DNA from: Catenaria anguillulae PL171
Taxonomy: Eukaryota; Blastocladiomycota; Blastocladiomycetes; Blastocladiales; Catenariaceae
Assembly: GCA_002102555.1 (NCBI GenBank)
Contig: MCFL01000023.1
Coordinates: 351,693 to 415,692 of the forward strand
Direction of reading: 5' to 3'
Length of the DNA stretch: 64,000 nucleotides
In this document: positions 1 through 9,919 of the stretch, in pieces
Layout: every line of letters starts with the position of its first letter
Numbering within the stretch: the stretch's first letter is position 1
Notes under the pieces: generated by a model
Databases searched by the model: none
Seen by the model: the letters and a program-made list of their open reading frames with translations, nothing else
What the model was told of the DNA's origin: nothing
Made by a program: the position numbers and the translations under genes

Positions 1-235
1 ATGAGCGCGATTGGATATACGAGTTGCGGACCGTCATGACATTGAGCCGGCGAACATCCACGCAAAATCGCTCGGTACCGTCCTTCTTTGGCGCAAACAA
101 GATTGGCGGACGACTTGGGCTTGCGAATCATCCCGCCTGCGGTCGAGCACGTTGTCAAGCGTGCGCTGTAGCTCCACGGATTCGGCCTCTGTGAACGAGT
201 AGATGGGATGCAGACGTGCGGCAGACTGAGAAGAT
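1..235 (-). mobile_element. Fossil fragment of a Ty3/gypsy-type LTR retrotransposon (reverse transcriptase region)
   Basis: Read on the minus strand, this stretch holds the start of a retrotransposon reverse transcriptase. A segment resembling the pre-RT 'IYSFTEAE' region is followed by a piece ending in 'APKKDG' and 'FCVDVRRLN', the first conserved RT block of Ty3/gypsy elements. The element runs off the left edge of the window, so its LTRs, integrase and full length cannot be seen. It looks broken and old. No terminal repeat or target-site duplication can be assigned. Confidence 0.7.
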
Positions 236-766
236 GGTTGTGTACGTCATACGTGTCTTGCGGGCAGGCACGACGGGCTGCTGAAGACGAGGCGACGGGC
301 TGGGTGATGGGCGATGCGACGATGCCCACAACCGCCGCCCGAGCACCATGCGTTGAGGGGCCGCAGTCGCGTCGCCCTTGTCAAGTGTTTAGGGTGTCCG
401 TTGGAGTTGCATCGCGTCAATTGTGTTTCTTTGATGTGTCCTTGATAAATGTATTTATACATCATCAAAATTTTTGCGCCTTGGTGTGTCTGTGACCGGC
501 CCTAGGGAAATAGCATTGTAGGTACAAAGGCCCGTTCTTCGCCCATTTCGCATCGCATGACTGGCATGCGAAAGTTGTCCGTTGTTTTCTTCATTAAGCA
601 ACTGTGCAGCCGCATCAACACAGAAGGACAGATCTAGAAAGAACAAACCATACTCGTCATGAGTAGGCAGACGTGTTGGAAATAAAAGCAAGAAATCCAT
701 TCATATTAGGGATAAATACATGCCCTCACAACACATGTGCACGACATCCGCCTGACACTGCTCAAA
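236..766. other. Intergenic stretch, no gene seen
   Basis: No open frame here has homology that I recognise or a believable splice pattern. The part next to position 767 is the 3' flank of the Snu114 gene and is A/T-richer than the coding DNA. Confidence 0.5.
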
Positions 767-3700
767 TCACAAAATATGCAAATGGCCGAGCTCTTGCCTG
801 GCCAGCTCCAACAACATTGGATCATCAAACAACTGCGCCACGCTCACATCCTCGGCCAACCCCTTCCTCCTCCTCGTCTTGACCATGAAATCCCTCGCCA
901 GGGCCTGTGCAGGCGCCGGCTCAAGCGGCCGCAACACAATCGACTTGTCGAGCGGATCGCCCGGCACCAGCTGATAATGGTCAAAGTAGAGCTGCGGAAA
1001 CGCCATGCCCTGCGTATGGGTACGCAAGTCGGTCTCGAACCCAAACGCGTCCATGGCCGGAATGAGTGCCTTGACCGTGGACAAGGGCGACCCGGGCTTG
1101 GGTGTGTCGGAAAGCACATGGCCACGTCGGCGCGCAAGCACGGCGTACACGGCCGACACGGCATCTGCGGGAGTTTGCACGTCCACGGCATAAATGGGCT
1201 CGAGCAAACGTGGGCTGGCCATGAGAAAACTCGAGTGCACGAGGCGGCGTGCCGTTGGAATGATTTGTCCACCAGCACGATGCATTGGGTGGTCGGCAAT
1301 GTGCGCCTCGAGCAGCCGGAACTTGACGTTGCGCATGGGCTCGTCGCACAACGGGCCGTCGCGTGTGCCCCACGTGAAGCCGCGCACCACGGATTCACGC
1401 ACGTGCTTAAGCAGGGTCTTGTCGGTTTCGCCAGTCAGCGTGTCGTCCACGAGCACATTGGCCTCGCGATCCTCGGGCCCAAACGCCCACACGTTGCGCG
1501 ATGCAAGCACGTCCCAGCCAAAGTCCACTTGGAGCTTTTTCGATAGCTCGCGCGCAGTCATGGTAGTCGTGGACAAGTCGCGCGAAGCAATGGCATCCAC
1601 CAGGTTGCCGGGAAGCGGCTCGGCAATCATGGTCAGCTTATTCTTCTTGTTTGGCGACTCGGCAAAACATTTGAGGGCTGAGGTTTCGACAATGGTTTCG
1701 GCAAACGTGGTGACCGGGTCCGACACCTTGATGGAGATTTCCGCAAAGTGGTTGCGCAGATCGTGCATGACACAGTCCAGGTACAATTCGCCGGGCCCCT
1801 GCAAAACATGTTCGCCCGATTCCATGACCTTTGTCACAGCCAATGGGTACGCGCGGTTAATGTGGCGCAAGCCCGCAAGCATCTTTGGCAGCTCGCTTGG
1901 GTTCACTGGCTCGAGTGCAATCTTGACAATGGGCTCGGTGAGGTGCCTGGGCGGCTGGAAAATAGTCACCTTGCCCAGCGCCTCGGGCGCCACCACCGTG
2001 GCTGTCTTGAGCACGGTTGCCTCGATCCCGCTGATGAGCACCAGATTGCCCGGGCCCATGGCCGCATCGCCTGCAACGGGGATCGTGTACCGCGAGTTGA
2101 ACACGCCCACGGATCCAACGGTCGCCTTTGCGGCATCCTCTTGGTCGTCCATGGAATACTTTTCGCCGAGCACGTGCACGGGCATTCCGGGGCGGACCTG
2201 TCCGCACACGACACGCGCAAGGGCATCAAAGGCAACCGTGGTGCCCTTTGCTAGACCAATGCCTGCATCATCACTGCCATCGCTGCTACTGCCGCCCGCA
2301 ATGCTGTTGATTGCACGAGGATACAGCTTGCCCACGTGCATGACGAGTGGGGCTTGCGGGTCGCCCTTGGCCATGGCCGCGTACAAGTCGTCTGTGGACG
2401 CGCCTGCATACGTGCGCCGGACCCATGCGGATGCATTGTCCTCGGCGCTTGGAATCGACGCCGCAAGCATGTCGACGAGGCCCACGGCCTTGCCAAAGAA
2501 GCGCGTCAGGACCAGGCGCAGCAGCGGCGAAATGTCCATGGCGAGCTCGGATTGCTTGAGCTTGATGTCGACGGACGCAAGCGATTCCTTGATGTGATCG
2601 GCAGATTCGCCAATGGTGATGGAAAACAGCTTGTAGAGGGGCTCGAGGATAAAGTAGAGGAACGAGCGCGGCAGGCCAGAGTCGCTCGTGTGTCGTTGGA
2701 ACTTGCGGGTTTCCGGATTGTAGGCCACGTCGCCCCAGAGGCGTGGGGCGAGTCGGTTGGCATCGACGCCGCCTGTTTGTACAATAAATCAAGCCTTGTG
2801 ATGAGCAAGCAAGAGCAAAAAACACAAAGCGATAAGCAGGAAACAAATACGTACGGTGAGTGTCCGCATACAACCAGGCAAACGACTTGAGTGTGAAGCA
2901 AAAGCCAAACTCTGCACTGGCAAAGGCCACATTGTTGCGCTCGGGGCTGACCCGCCACTTGTCTGCCATTTCCTTGTCGTTTGCGACCAGCCCACCAACA
3001 AAGCTGTTGACTTCTTCAATCACTTGCCTGAGCTTAAAGTAAGCATCGAGGGGCGGCAAGCGCAACTCCAAAATCAACCGATCGACCTTGTTAATGACGA
3101 GGGCAAACGGAATCTTGTCGGCGACGAGCTTTCGCAAAATGCGTTCGGTATTTGCCACCAACCCTTCGACGGCATCCACAACCAGGAGTGCGCCGTCCGC
3201 GAGCTGCAGCGAGCACACCACCTCGTCAACGAAATCCACATGGCCTGGCGTATCGAGCAAGTGCATCAAGTAGTGCTTGCCCGAGAGTGAAGGAAGCACC
3301 AGCGACATGGGCCCCGTCTTGATGGACAAGCCGCGGTCACGCTCGAGCGGGTGCGTGTCCGTGTACCGGTTGAACTTTTCCAAGTCCCATCGGATTTCTG
3401 GATGCGTCTGATCAATGAGCATGTCGACGAGCGCCGTCTTGCCGTGGTGCAAGGCGCCAACAATGGCCAGAGTGCGCGTGAGGCCCGGGTGGTGCGACAG
3501 GTCAAAGAGAAACTGGGGCGAGTAGGCAAGGGCAGGCAAGTCCAAGGACTCTGCCAGTCCCTTTGTGAAAGAGCGGGTCTGGACGGGGGCAATGATGGGC
3601 TCCGAGAGAGGCTGGGCGTCTTCTTCTTGGACGAGAACCTCGACATCGTCGCCAAAGACTTGGGACGCAGACGGGTAGTATTCCTTTTCTTCGTGTGGGA

Positions 3701-3887
3701 TGATGGCCATCGAGGAGGAGGACGGTGGAGCGTCGTCCGTGTCCATGCGATCTTCATGGTCGGTGTCGGGAAAGCTGGGTGCGGGCGCGGAAGCAGGTGC
3801 GGGCGCGGCCAGGTCGTCATTGTCGTCCTCATCGTCGGACCACGAGCCGAGAAAGTTGCCGAATTCGTCGTAGAGGTTGGGGTCCAT
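767..3887 (-). CDS. EFTUD2: U5 snRNP GTPase Snu114 / EFTUD2 (116 kDa)
   Basis: This is an EF-2-like GTPase of the U5 snRNP, which drives spliceosome activation and disassembly with Brr2 and Prp8. I join two exons, 3887-2855 and 2772-767, with an 82-nt intron (5' GTACGT) in between, giving 1012 residues. The human protein has 972 and yeast 1008. The start is the ATG opening the family signature 'MDPNLYDEFGN'. An acidic N-terminal region precedes the G domain. P-loop 'GALHHGKTAL' lies near residues 144-153, followed by 'DTPGHVDF' (G3) and 'NKVDRL' (G4). The second exon carries EF-2 domains II-V, ending 'LGHLHIL'. It is divergent from the RPA32 gene, with 439 bp between the starts. Confidence 0.95.
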
Positions 3888-4326
3888 GGTAGTGATGTTG
3901 TGGGTGGCAGGCTGCAGTCGTGGCAGACCAAACTGGGGTGGCAATGGAGGGAAGCAGAGGTGAGGTTTCAGTTGGGCTTGGCTGAATGCATTGCTCCGTG
4001 TTGCTTTATTGATTGATTGATTGACTCTGGCTCGTTTGGCGAACCCTACTTTGTTTAAATTTCCATTTTGATCCAGCCATGATCTACCTACTGTCAATAT
4101 TGATCTGATCGTGATTGTCATTTGTCAATGGTCCTCCGATTGAATCTTGCAGTGACGAGTGACCAGTGAGTCACCTCGTTGCAGTTGCAGTTGCAGTTGC
4201 AGTCCACTGCGAAAGCTGATCGTGTCTTCGTAACTATTAAAATAATATCTATCAAAAAAGTCTCTCACCACCACCGGCAGTATCCATCGATCGGATATCG
4301 CTTCATTGCACTGTCTTAAATTCACA
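3888..4326. promoter_or_regulatory. Shared divergent promoter region (Snu114 / RPA32)
   Basis: These 439 bp separate two divergent start codons. The stretch is A/T-richer than the genes and contains TGAT tetramer repeats near 4008-4023 and four perfect GTTGCA hexamers at 4178-4201. No TATA box is obvious. A joint promoter is inferred from the geometry only. Confidence 0.45.
4178..4201. repeat. GTTGCA hexamer tandem repeat, four units
   Basis: Four perfect copies of GTTGCA lie in the divergent promoter, about 126 bp upstream of the RPA32 start codon. They could be a simple microsatellite or clustered factor sites. Confidence 0.8.
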
Positions 4327-5718
4327 ATGTACAACAACAACTCTTACGGCGGCAACACGGGCGGATACCAAGGCTACGGCGGCGGTGCAGGCGGGTACTC
4401 CAACCAACAACACGGCCAGCAGGGCGGATACGGCGGCTACGCATCCAACCAGCAAGGCGGCGGCGCCTACAACTCCAACCAGGGCTACGGTGCCGGCAAC
4501 GCTGGTGGCGGCGGCTACTCTGCCGGGGCCGCATCGTACGGCAACTACGGCAACTATGGCGCCTCCAATGCCACAGGCACCCAGGCCTATGGTGGCGGCG
4601 GTTTCAACCTCTCACAAGGCGGTGGAGGCAACGAGTACGGCTCGGGCGGCGCCGCCTCCGGGTTTCCTCGCAAGTCGCGCCCCGACCAAACCGTTCGCCC
4701 TTTTACCCTTCGCCAGGTCGCCTCGGCCACCTCGCAAGACGAAAAAGTGTTTAGCGTCGACGGCCACGACGTCCAGCTCGTGACGGTGGTTGCCCAAGTC
4801 AAGGCCATTTCCGAAGTTGCCACCTCGGTCACATACAAGATCCATGATCACTCGTCCGAGTTTGACGCCCGCCTCTTCATCAACCCGGGTGAGACGGGAC
4901 TCGGCGCGGCCGACCCATCCGGTGCACCCTCAAAGACCAAAAAGTTTATGGATGCCGCAAAGGAGGGCAACTGGGTTCGCATCACTGGATTCATCAAGAT
5001 GTACCAAGGCCGCAAGTACATTTCCGTCCAGTCGATTCGCGAGGTGACGGATTACAACGAAATTGTCATGCATCAGTTGCAGGCCGTTGCGCACCATTTG
5101 GGTGCCACCCGCGGACCCACTCCAAAGCAGGTTGCTGCCCAGAATGCCAGACGGCAGTCACAACACCAACCGCAGCAGCAAGGCGGTAGTGCCCAGCAGG
5201 CGTACGGATCGCAGTATCCCGCACCCACGCAAGGCGGCGGCAGCGGCGGTGCCTACCAAGGCACTGGAGGCCCCTCGCAGTACGGCGGCTATGGTGCACA
5301 GCCCCAACAGCAAGGGTATGGCGGTGGCGCGTACGGCCAGCAATCTTTTCAACAAGCTCCCGCACCCGGCGCTGGCGGTGCTCCCGGAGGTGGCTACGGC
5401 CAGTACAATGCCCAACAGCACCAACAGCCCTACGGCCATCACCAACAACAGATGCAATCGCATGCGCCGCCCGTCCAAGGCCCGCCCAAGGCCAACTTGG
5501 GTCATCCCGTGCGCGACGCCATCATGAGCGTGCTTGATGCGCCCGCGTCCAGTGGCCACGGCGCCATGCGCGATCATTTGGGCCACGAGGCGTCGCGCAT
5601 TGTTGGCCGCAACATCCCGCGCCAGGAGCTCGATGCCCATTTGGATTGGCTGTCGACCGAGGGCCATTGTTACACTGGCGACGGGCCAGATCACTTTGTG
5701 TCGTGTAATAACGCTTGA
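4327..5718 (+). CDS. RPA2: Replication protein A 32 kDa subunit (RPA2) with Gly/Tyr/Gln-rich extensions
   Basis: RPA2 is the middle subunit of the single-strand DNA-binding RPA heterotrimer in replication, repair and checkpoint signalling. The single exon encodes 463 residues, against about 270 in animals and yeast. The start is 'MYNNNSYGG'; the upstream in-frame codon is rejected because it adds no conserved sequence. Residues 1-110 are a Gly/Tyr/Asn/Gln-rich low-complexity tract. Next comes the OB fold (about 120-260) with 'RPFTLRQV', 'VAQVKAISEV', 'YKIHDHSS' and 'WVRITGFIK'. A second Gln/Gly/Tyr-rich linker spans about 280-390, and a C-terminal winged helix ends 'DGPDHFVSCNNA'. The usual short Ser-rich phospho-tail at the N-terminus is replaced by the prion-like tract. 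It is divergent from Snu114. Confidence 0.93.
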   Translation: MYNNNSYGGNTGGYQGYGGGAGGYSNQQHGQQGGYGGYASNQQGGGAYNSNQGYGAGNAGGGGYSAGAASYGNYGNYGASNATGTQAYGGGGFNLSQGGGGNEYGSGGAASGFPRKSRPDQTVRPFTLRQVASATSQDEKVFSVDGHDVQLVTVVAQVKAISEVATSVTYKIHDHSSEFDARLFINPGETGLGAADPSGAPSKTKKFMDAAKEGNWVRITGFIKMYQGRKYISVQSIREVTDYNEIVMHQLQAVAHHLGATRGPTPKQVAAQNARRQSQHQPQQQGGSAQQAYGSQYPAPTQGGGSGGAYQGTGGPSQYGGYGAQPQQQGYGGGAYGQQSFQQAPAPGAGGAPGGGYGQYNAQQHQQPYGHHQQQMQSHAPPVQGPPKANLGHPVRDAIMSVLDAPASSGHGAMRDHLGHEASRIVGRNIPRQELDAHLDWLSTEGHCYTGDGPDHFVSCNNA

Positions 5719-6805
5719 GTCGGTGTTGATTTGTTCACGTGTGTGCTTCCTTTGTGCCAGAGGGATGGATTTGGTTTTGATTTGCCTGCTGGTGATTCAC
5801 ACACAAATCACAAGTGCGATTGCGTGATTGGTCAAGGCCACGTCAGATGTCACAGCCCCTGAATGAGAGTTGAATGACTGCTCCACGACAGAGACCACCA
5901 CCATCAACACTCATGAATACTTGATGTGACCCTGGTCGTGACCCGCAGACGGTTGCGCACGAACAAGTTCAGTTCCAATGGGCAGATTTTGGATGGGCAA
6001 CGTCATGAAGGATTCCGTCCACGGCAACTGTGTTGGATCCACTTGCCTCATCATCATGTTGTGGATTCAGGCACACTCTCAATTCCAGAACATTATTCTC
6101 TTCAATGTCGCATTCATGGCGTTGCAACAACGACATGATGGCGGCGAGGCCTGGGCGAAGCCTTTGAGACTTGTGCGAACAACACGCGTCCCGGCGTCCG
6201 CACCAACGCAAGTCATCAACAACATCGTGGCTGATTGAGGCTCGGCTCTGCCCTGACTGAACTTCAAGTGCTCACTCTCCACCTTTGCCATGACAAAAGC
6301 TAAATGGGTGCATGATTCAATGGAATCACCCCAATCTCGGCATGCAACTTGTTAAGCACAAAGTCCACCTCCACACTCAATCCTAGATTTCCGTGCATGA
6401 CTCGCCACGGCTCAATACCATGATTCCCAAGAGTCTGGAACTCGGCGCATATCGCTGGAGTCATGGCTCATCCGTTGAAGCCAGCTATTGTTCATCGGCA
6501 AGCACGACATTGAATCGTCACGACAAGCGGATTCTGCCTGGTCTGCCGGGTATCTGGCGGACGAGACGACATGAATTTCAGCGCCCTAACTACTAAATGG
6601 CCAAGGTCGGTGAGCCCTCAAATAGCAACCAGGTCCCCCTTCCTATTTCTCACTTGTTGCGACACACCATTCACCCATCGATTCAGTAGCTGGCCTACAA
6701 TACTCTTCAAGACATCCGCCATTTCATTTTTTCCAACCACTTTCCCGGCTTGACGCTGCTACTCTTGCATTCCCACCCGTCCATACCCAATACCTCCCTT
6801 TAACC
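5719..6805. other. Intergenic stretch of 1.1 kb, no gene seen
   Basis: Only short overlapping frames without recognisable similarity occur here. The last 200 bp is pyrimidine-rich and is probably the promoter and 5' leader of the secreted protein gene that starts at 6806. Confidence 0.5.
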
Positions 6806-7654
6806 ATGACTTGCACATCTTCCAACTCTGCTTCCTCGACGCGCCGGTCGCTCAAGTTCACTCCGATCCTCCTTGCTCTCGCCGCCATTGCCTTCATTGG
6901 CGCCTCGACCCCGTCGTCCTTTGGCGTTCAAGTCGCACAAGCAGCACCTGCTCCTTCTGCCGCATCCGCCTACTACAACGCCGACCTGCTCAAGCGTCAA
7001 GTGCGCGTCGCTGCGCCCGGCCAAGGCAACAACAATGGCGCGGGTAATAACGGTGCCAACAATGGTGCTGGCAACAATGGTAACAACGGTAACAACGGTA
7101 ACAACGGTAACAACGGTAACAACGGTAACAACGGCCAGCAGCGCGGGCGCCAAGGGCAACGCGGTGGCGGAGCGCAGAACCGTAACAACTCGTCGTCGCA
7201 AAACCGCGGTAACCAGGGCAACCAAGGCCAGAACCGCGGCAACCAAGGCCAGAACCGCGGCAACCAGGGTCAAAACCGCGGCAACCAGGGTCAAAACCGC
7301 GGCAACCAAGGCCAGAACCGTGGCAACAATGGCCAGAACCGTAACCAAGGCCGGAACCAAAATGGCGGCAACAACCAAGGCGCAGCCGCTCAGTTGCAGT
7401 CGATTGAGGGCAAGATCGACAACCTGACGACGCTTGTCCAACAGCTCGCGGGCAACAACGGTGCCGGCAATGGCAACAATGCGGGTAACAACGGCAACAA
7501 TGCCGGCAATGGCAACAACGCAGGCAACGGCAACAACGCTGGTGCGCAGCCAACCCAGACGCAGACGGCCGGGGCCGGTGGCGCTCAGCCGACTCAAAAC
7601 CTCGGTGAGGGTGTTGAGGAGGAGGCTGGTCAAGAGGAAGAGGCGGCCGAGTAA
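6806..7654 (+). CDS. Secreted Asn/Gly-repeat protein
   Basis: The protein has 282 residues and no intron. A basic N-terminus is followed by a hydrophobic signal segment (about residues 18-33). A Lys-Arg pair at 63-64 ('LLKRQV') is a likely Kex2-type processing site. The rest is almost entirely low complexity. It holds a run of 'NGN' triplets, about six copies of a 'GQNRGNQ' unit, a short non-repetitive helix-prone segment ('QSIEGKIDNL') near 195-210, a second Asn/Gly tract, a Gln/Thr stretch, and an acidic tail rich in Glu. No known enzyme domain is visible. A cell-wall, adhesive or matrix role is inferred from export and repetitiveness. The repeats are also repetitive in DNA, so copy number may vary. 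Confidence 0.8.
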   Translation: MTCTSSNSASSTRRSLKFTPILLALAAIAFIGASTPSSFGVQVAQAAPAPSAASAYYNADLLKRQVRVAAPGQGNNNGAGNNGANNGAGNNGNNGNNGNNGNNGNNGNNGQQRGRQGQRGGGAQNRNNSSSQNRGNQGNQGQNRGNQGQNRGNQGQNRGNQGQNRGNQGQNRGNNGQNRNQGRNQNGGNNQGAAAQLQSIEGKIDNLTTLVQQLAGNNGAGNGNNAGNNGNNAGNGNNAGNGNNAGAQPTQTQTAGAGGAQPTQNLGEGVEEEAGQEEEAAE

Positions 7655-8075
7655 ATCGCCGGTGGCGACGGTCTCGTTTCTCGTAAAGAATATGCCTATA
7701 TCCTGTACATTGTCTCCACGCTCACACGGCCTCAACCACTCTCGCATCTGTTGTTTTTGTTGTCCCTCCCACATGTGTTCCGAGCGCCCGTTCAGAAATC
7801 AAAAAGAATGTTTGTCTTCCATCTCGTCATCGCTTCATCAGCAGCCAGTCGCGTCTCATTCAAACTGCGAACATGTGGGAAGACATTTCAGACCAGATCT
7901 GTCCCGCGCTGCCGATTGGGTCCAAAAAGAATATTGACCCTCGTGAAAACTCCATGCAATCTGTATAACACTGACCAACCCGACGCACTCAATTGGTCCC
8001 AACATTGTCCTCCAAGGACTTTTCCCGCAAGCCAGCAGCGCAGCTGCCAATCATAGTGACCGCTCAATAAACACA
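7655..8075. other. Short intergenic stretch
   Basis: This 421-bp gap holds the 3' flank of the secreted protein gene and the 5' flank of the next gene. I see no coding signal in it. Confidence 0.45.
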
Positions 8076-9791
8076 ATGGCAACTTCATCACACGCAACAG
8101 CAACCGTCTCTCATACATACGCCCAAGAACAAAAGAGGATTTCAATTAGTCCCTCGGGCCATGGGTCGCCTTCGGCTGGATGGGCACCAGGGCCCATAAG
8201 CAAGCTTGGATCCGATCCAATCACTTTGCTTGCGTCTCAGCAGGCAAGCAAACGTCGTCAGCAATCTGGATTCTCAACCACTCAAGAGCACCCGGTTCAT
8301 ATGACGTTTTCCCATGGACCATCGTCGCCACCGCGGCTTCCAGTTTCGCCCAAACGACGTTCAGTTGTCACCAACACCACGGGCATGAACTCAAAATTTT
8401 CTTCGCTGCCCAACATCGCGCCCGATGCTGTTGCACCATTGCATACGTCTCGCACATCGTGCCTTTCTCTCGTTGACATGCGTCAAGAACTTCAAACCGT
8501 GCTTTCCGTTCCTCGGCGCCAAGCGGTCAACGTGTTTACCCACGCCGCACGGATCGCATCGCTTCGATCGCATCCTGGTCCACACCGCGGCGAACCAAAG
8601 GTGTTGATTCGTGGACGACCAGTGGATCCTGTTGTTGCGGAAGGCATTCGAGCTCGTGCACAAGCTTCACTTTTGGAAATTCAAGCGCTGGGACATGGAG
8701 CGCACGCGACTCGTCAAGAGCAGCAGGAAGTCAGCGCAGTCCAAAGTTCCGTGCGGCAAGATCTGAGACTCCAAAGACGTCAAGAAGGACGCTCGCCGTC
8801 CCCGTCACAGTCCCGCCCAGGCCCAAGTCTTCCGCATCCCCCTATTCCGCACACCCCACTTCAATCGCCGTCAAAGGGCGTGCGTGGTTCACCAAAGCTA
8901 CATCATCATCCTGGCACATACTTCCACTCTCCGCCACACGTGCAAATGAGTCGCGCGACTGCAGTCTCACTACCACCAACTCACCTTCCACCCGAATCCG
9001 CATATGCACCTGATCTTGCCCCAAGTGCGACACACATTCCCTCCATACCGCACCAACCGAGACCTCGAACCGTCACACAGCCGTCCAGCCCTCCGTCCAA
9101 CTCGCACCACGGCCTCAGAACTGCAGGTCGCGAGGCGGCAACTACGACACTTGAGGAGCAAGCGGCGCTCAGCAGTCACAATCACCCAAAGGCCCCGTCT
9201 CGCGAGGAACCATCTCTGTCCATTCCACCTCCCGCTGCAGCAGCTCAAGTACCGATCCAAGTGTCTTCTGGGCCATCAATGGGACTCACGTGTGCTCCTC
9301 CACCGGTATATACATATCCTATCAAAATGACAGTGAGCGAGCTTGGGATTCCCGTCGGCCGTATCACTCGCGACTTGCACAAGTTATCGCAATATGACCC
9401 CATACCTGACCCTCCTGCACGCCCATCTTGCTCGCCCGACGCATCGTCGGAAGCAGCCAGCAAACCACCTCTGGCTGTCGGTGCAGTCGACGGTGGAATT
9501 GTGCGCTCGCATCCTTTACCAGCCAACCCGACACGGCCGCAAACCGAGCCAGTCCTTCCCGCGGGAGCAGGCCCGGGCATTCAACGGACACCATCAAAGT
9601 CCATCTTGCGGCCCAGCAAGCCGTCGTTGCATGACATCAACATGCAGGGCGATTATCGCTGGCGCGCTCAGGCATTGACGGCGAAAACGGCGCCGGCGGC
9701 GGCAGTCAAGAGGATCAAGAGTGCAAAGTCGGTGCGGTTCTTGGTGGTCCAGGGCCATCACACGGATCCCGCTGGTGGCAGTGTATGTTGA
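8076..9791 (+). CDS. Uncharacterised Pro/Ser-rich disordered protein
   Basis: A single open frame encodes 571 residues from 'MATSSHATATV'. I do not recognise a family. The sequence is rich in Pro, Ser, His, Thr and Ala with few hydrophobic blocks, so it is probably largely disordered. No signal peptide, membrane segment or catalytic motif is visible. Short stretches with some order occur near 'LSLVDMRQELQTVL' and around 'MTVSELGIPVGRI'. The basic tail 'KRIKSAKSVRFLV' resembles a linear docking motif (K/R-V-x-F type), which would suit a phosphatase PP1 regulator, but this is only suggestive. It is convergent with the GT32 gene, 128 bp away. The long intact frame supports it being real. Confidence 0.65.
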   Translation: MATSSHATATVSHTYAQEQKRISISPSGHGSPSAGWAPGPISKLGSDPITLLASQQASKRRQQSGFSTTQEHPVHMTFSHGPSSPPRLPVSPKRRSVVTNTTGMNSKFSSLPNIAPDAVAPLHTSRTSCLSLVDMRQELQTVLSVPRRQAVNVFTHAARIASLRSHPGPHRGEPKVLIRGRPVDPVVAEGIRARAQASLLEIQALGHGAHATRQEQQEVSAVQSSVRQDLRLQRRQEGRSPSPSQSRPGPSLPHPPIPHTPLQSPSKGVRGSPKLHHHPGTYFHSPPHVQMSRATAVSLPPTHLPPESAYAPDLAPSATHIPSIPHQPRPRTVTQPSSPPSNSHHGLRTAGREAATTTLEEQAALSSHNHPKAPSREEPSLSIPPPAAAAQVPIQVSSGPSMGLTCAPPPVYTYPIKMTVSELGIPVGRITRDLHKLSQYDPIPDPPARPSCSPDASSEAASKPPLAVGAVDGGIVRSHPLPANPTRPQTEPVLPAGAGPGIQRTPSKSILRPSKPSLHDINMQGDYRWRAQALTAKTAPAAAVKRIKSAKSVRFLVVQGHHTDPAGGSVC

Positions 9792-9919
9792 GCGGCGATG
9801 AACCAGGATGTCTTTGGAGTGGCAGCTTATGTACCGAGATCAAATATAAGATGTATTTCCATTAGTGCATTGAGCGATAGACCACACGACGAGCCGACAT
9901 TTCGACATTTGCCGACTCT

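Noticed and set aside
1194-2597. 467-codon plus-strand open frame across Snu114
   Set aside because: It is fully antisense to conserved Snu114 sequence, and no family similarity is seen in its translation.
6990-7553. Long Cys/His-rich open frame antisense to the secreted Asn/Gly protein
   Set aside because: It is the reverse-strand shadow of the NGN and GQNRGNQ codon repeats, and a Cys-rich translation follows automatically from the repeat DNA. The plus-strand protein has a signal peptide.
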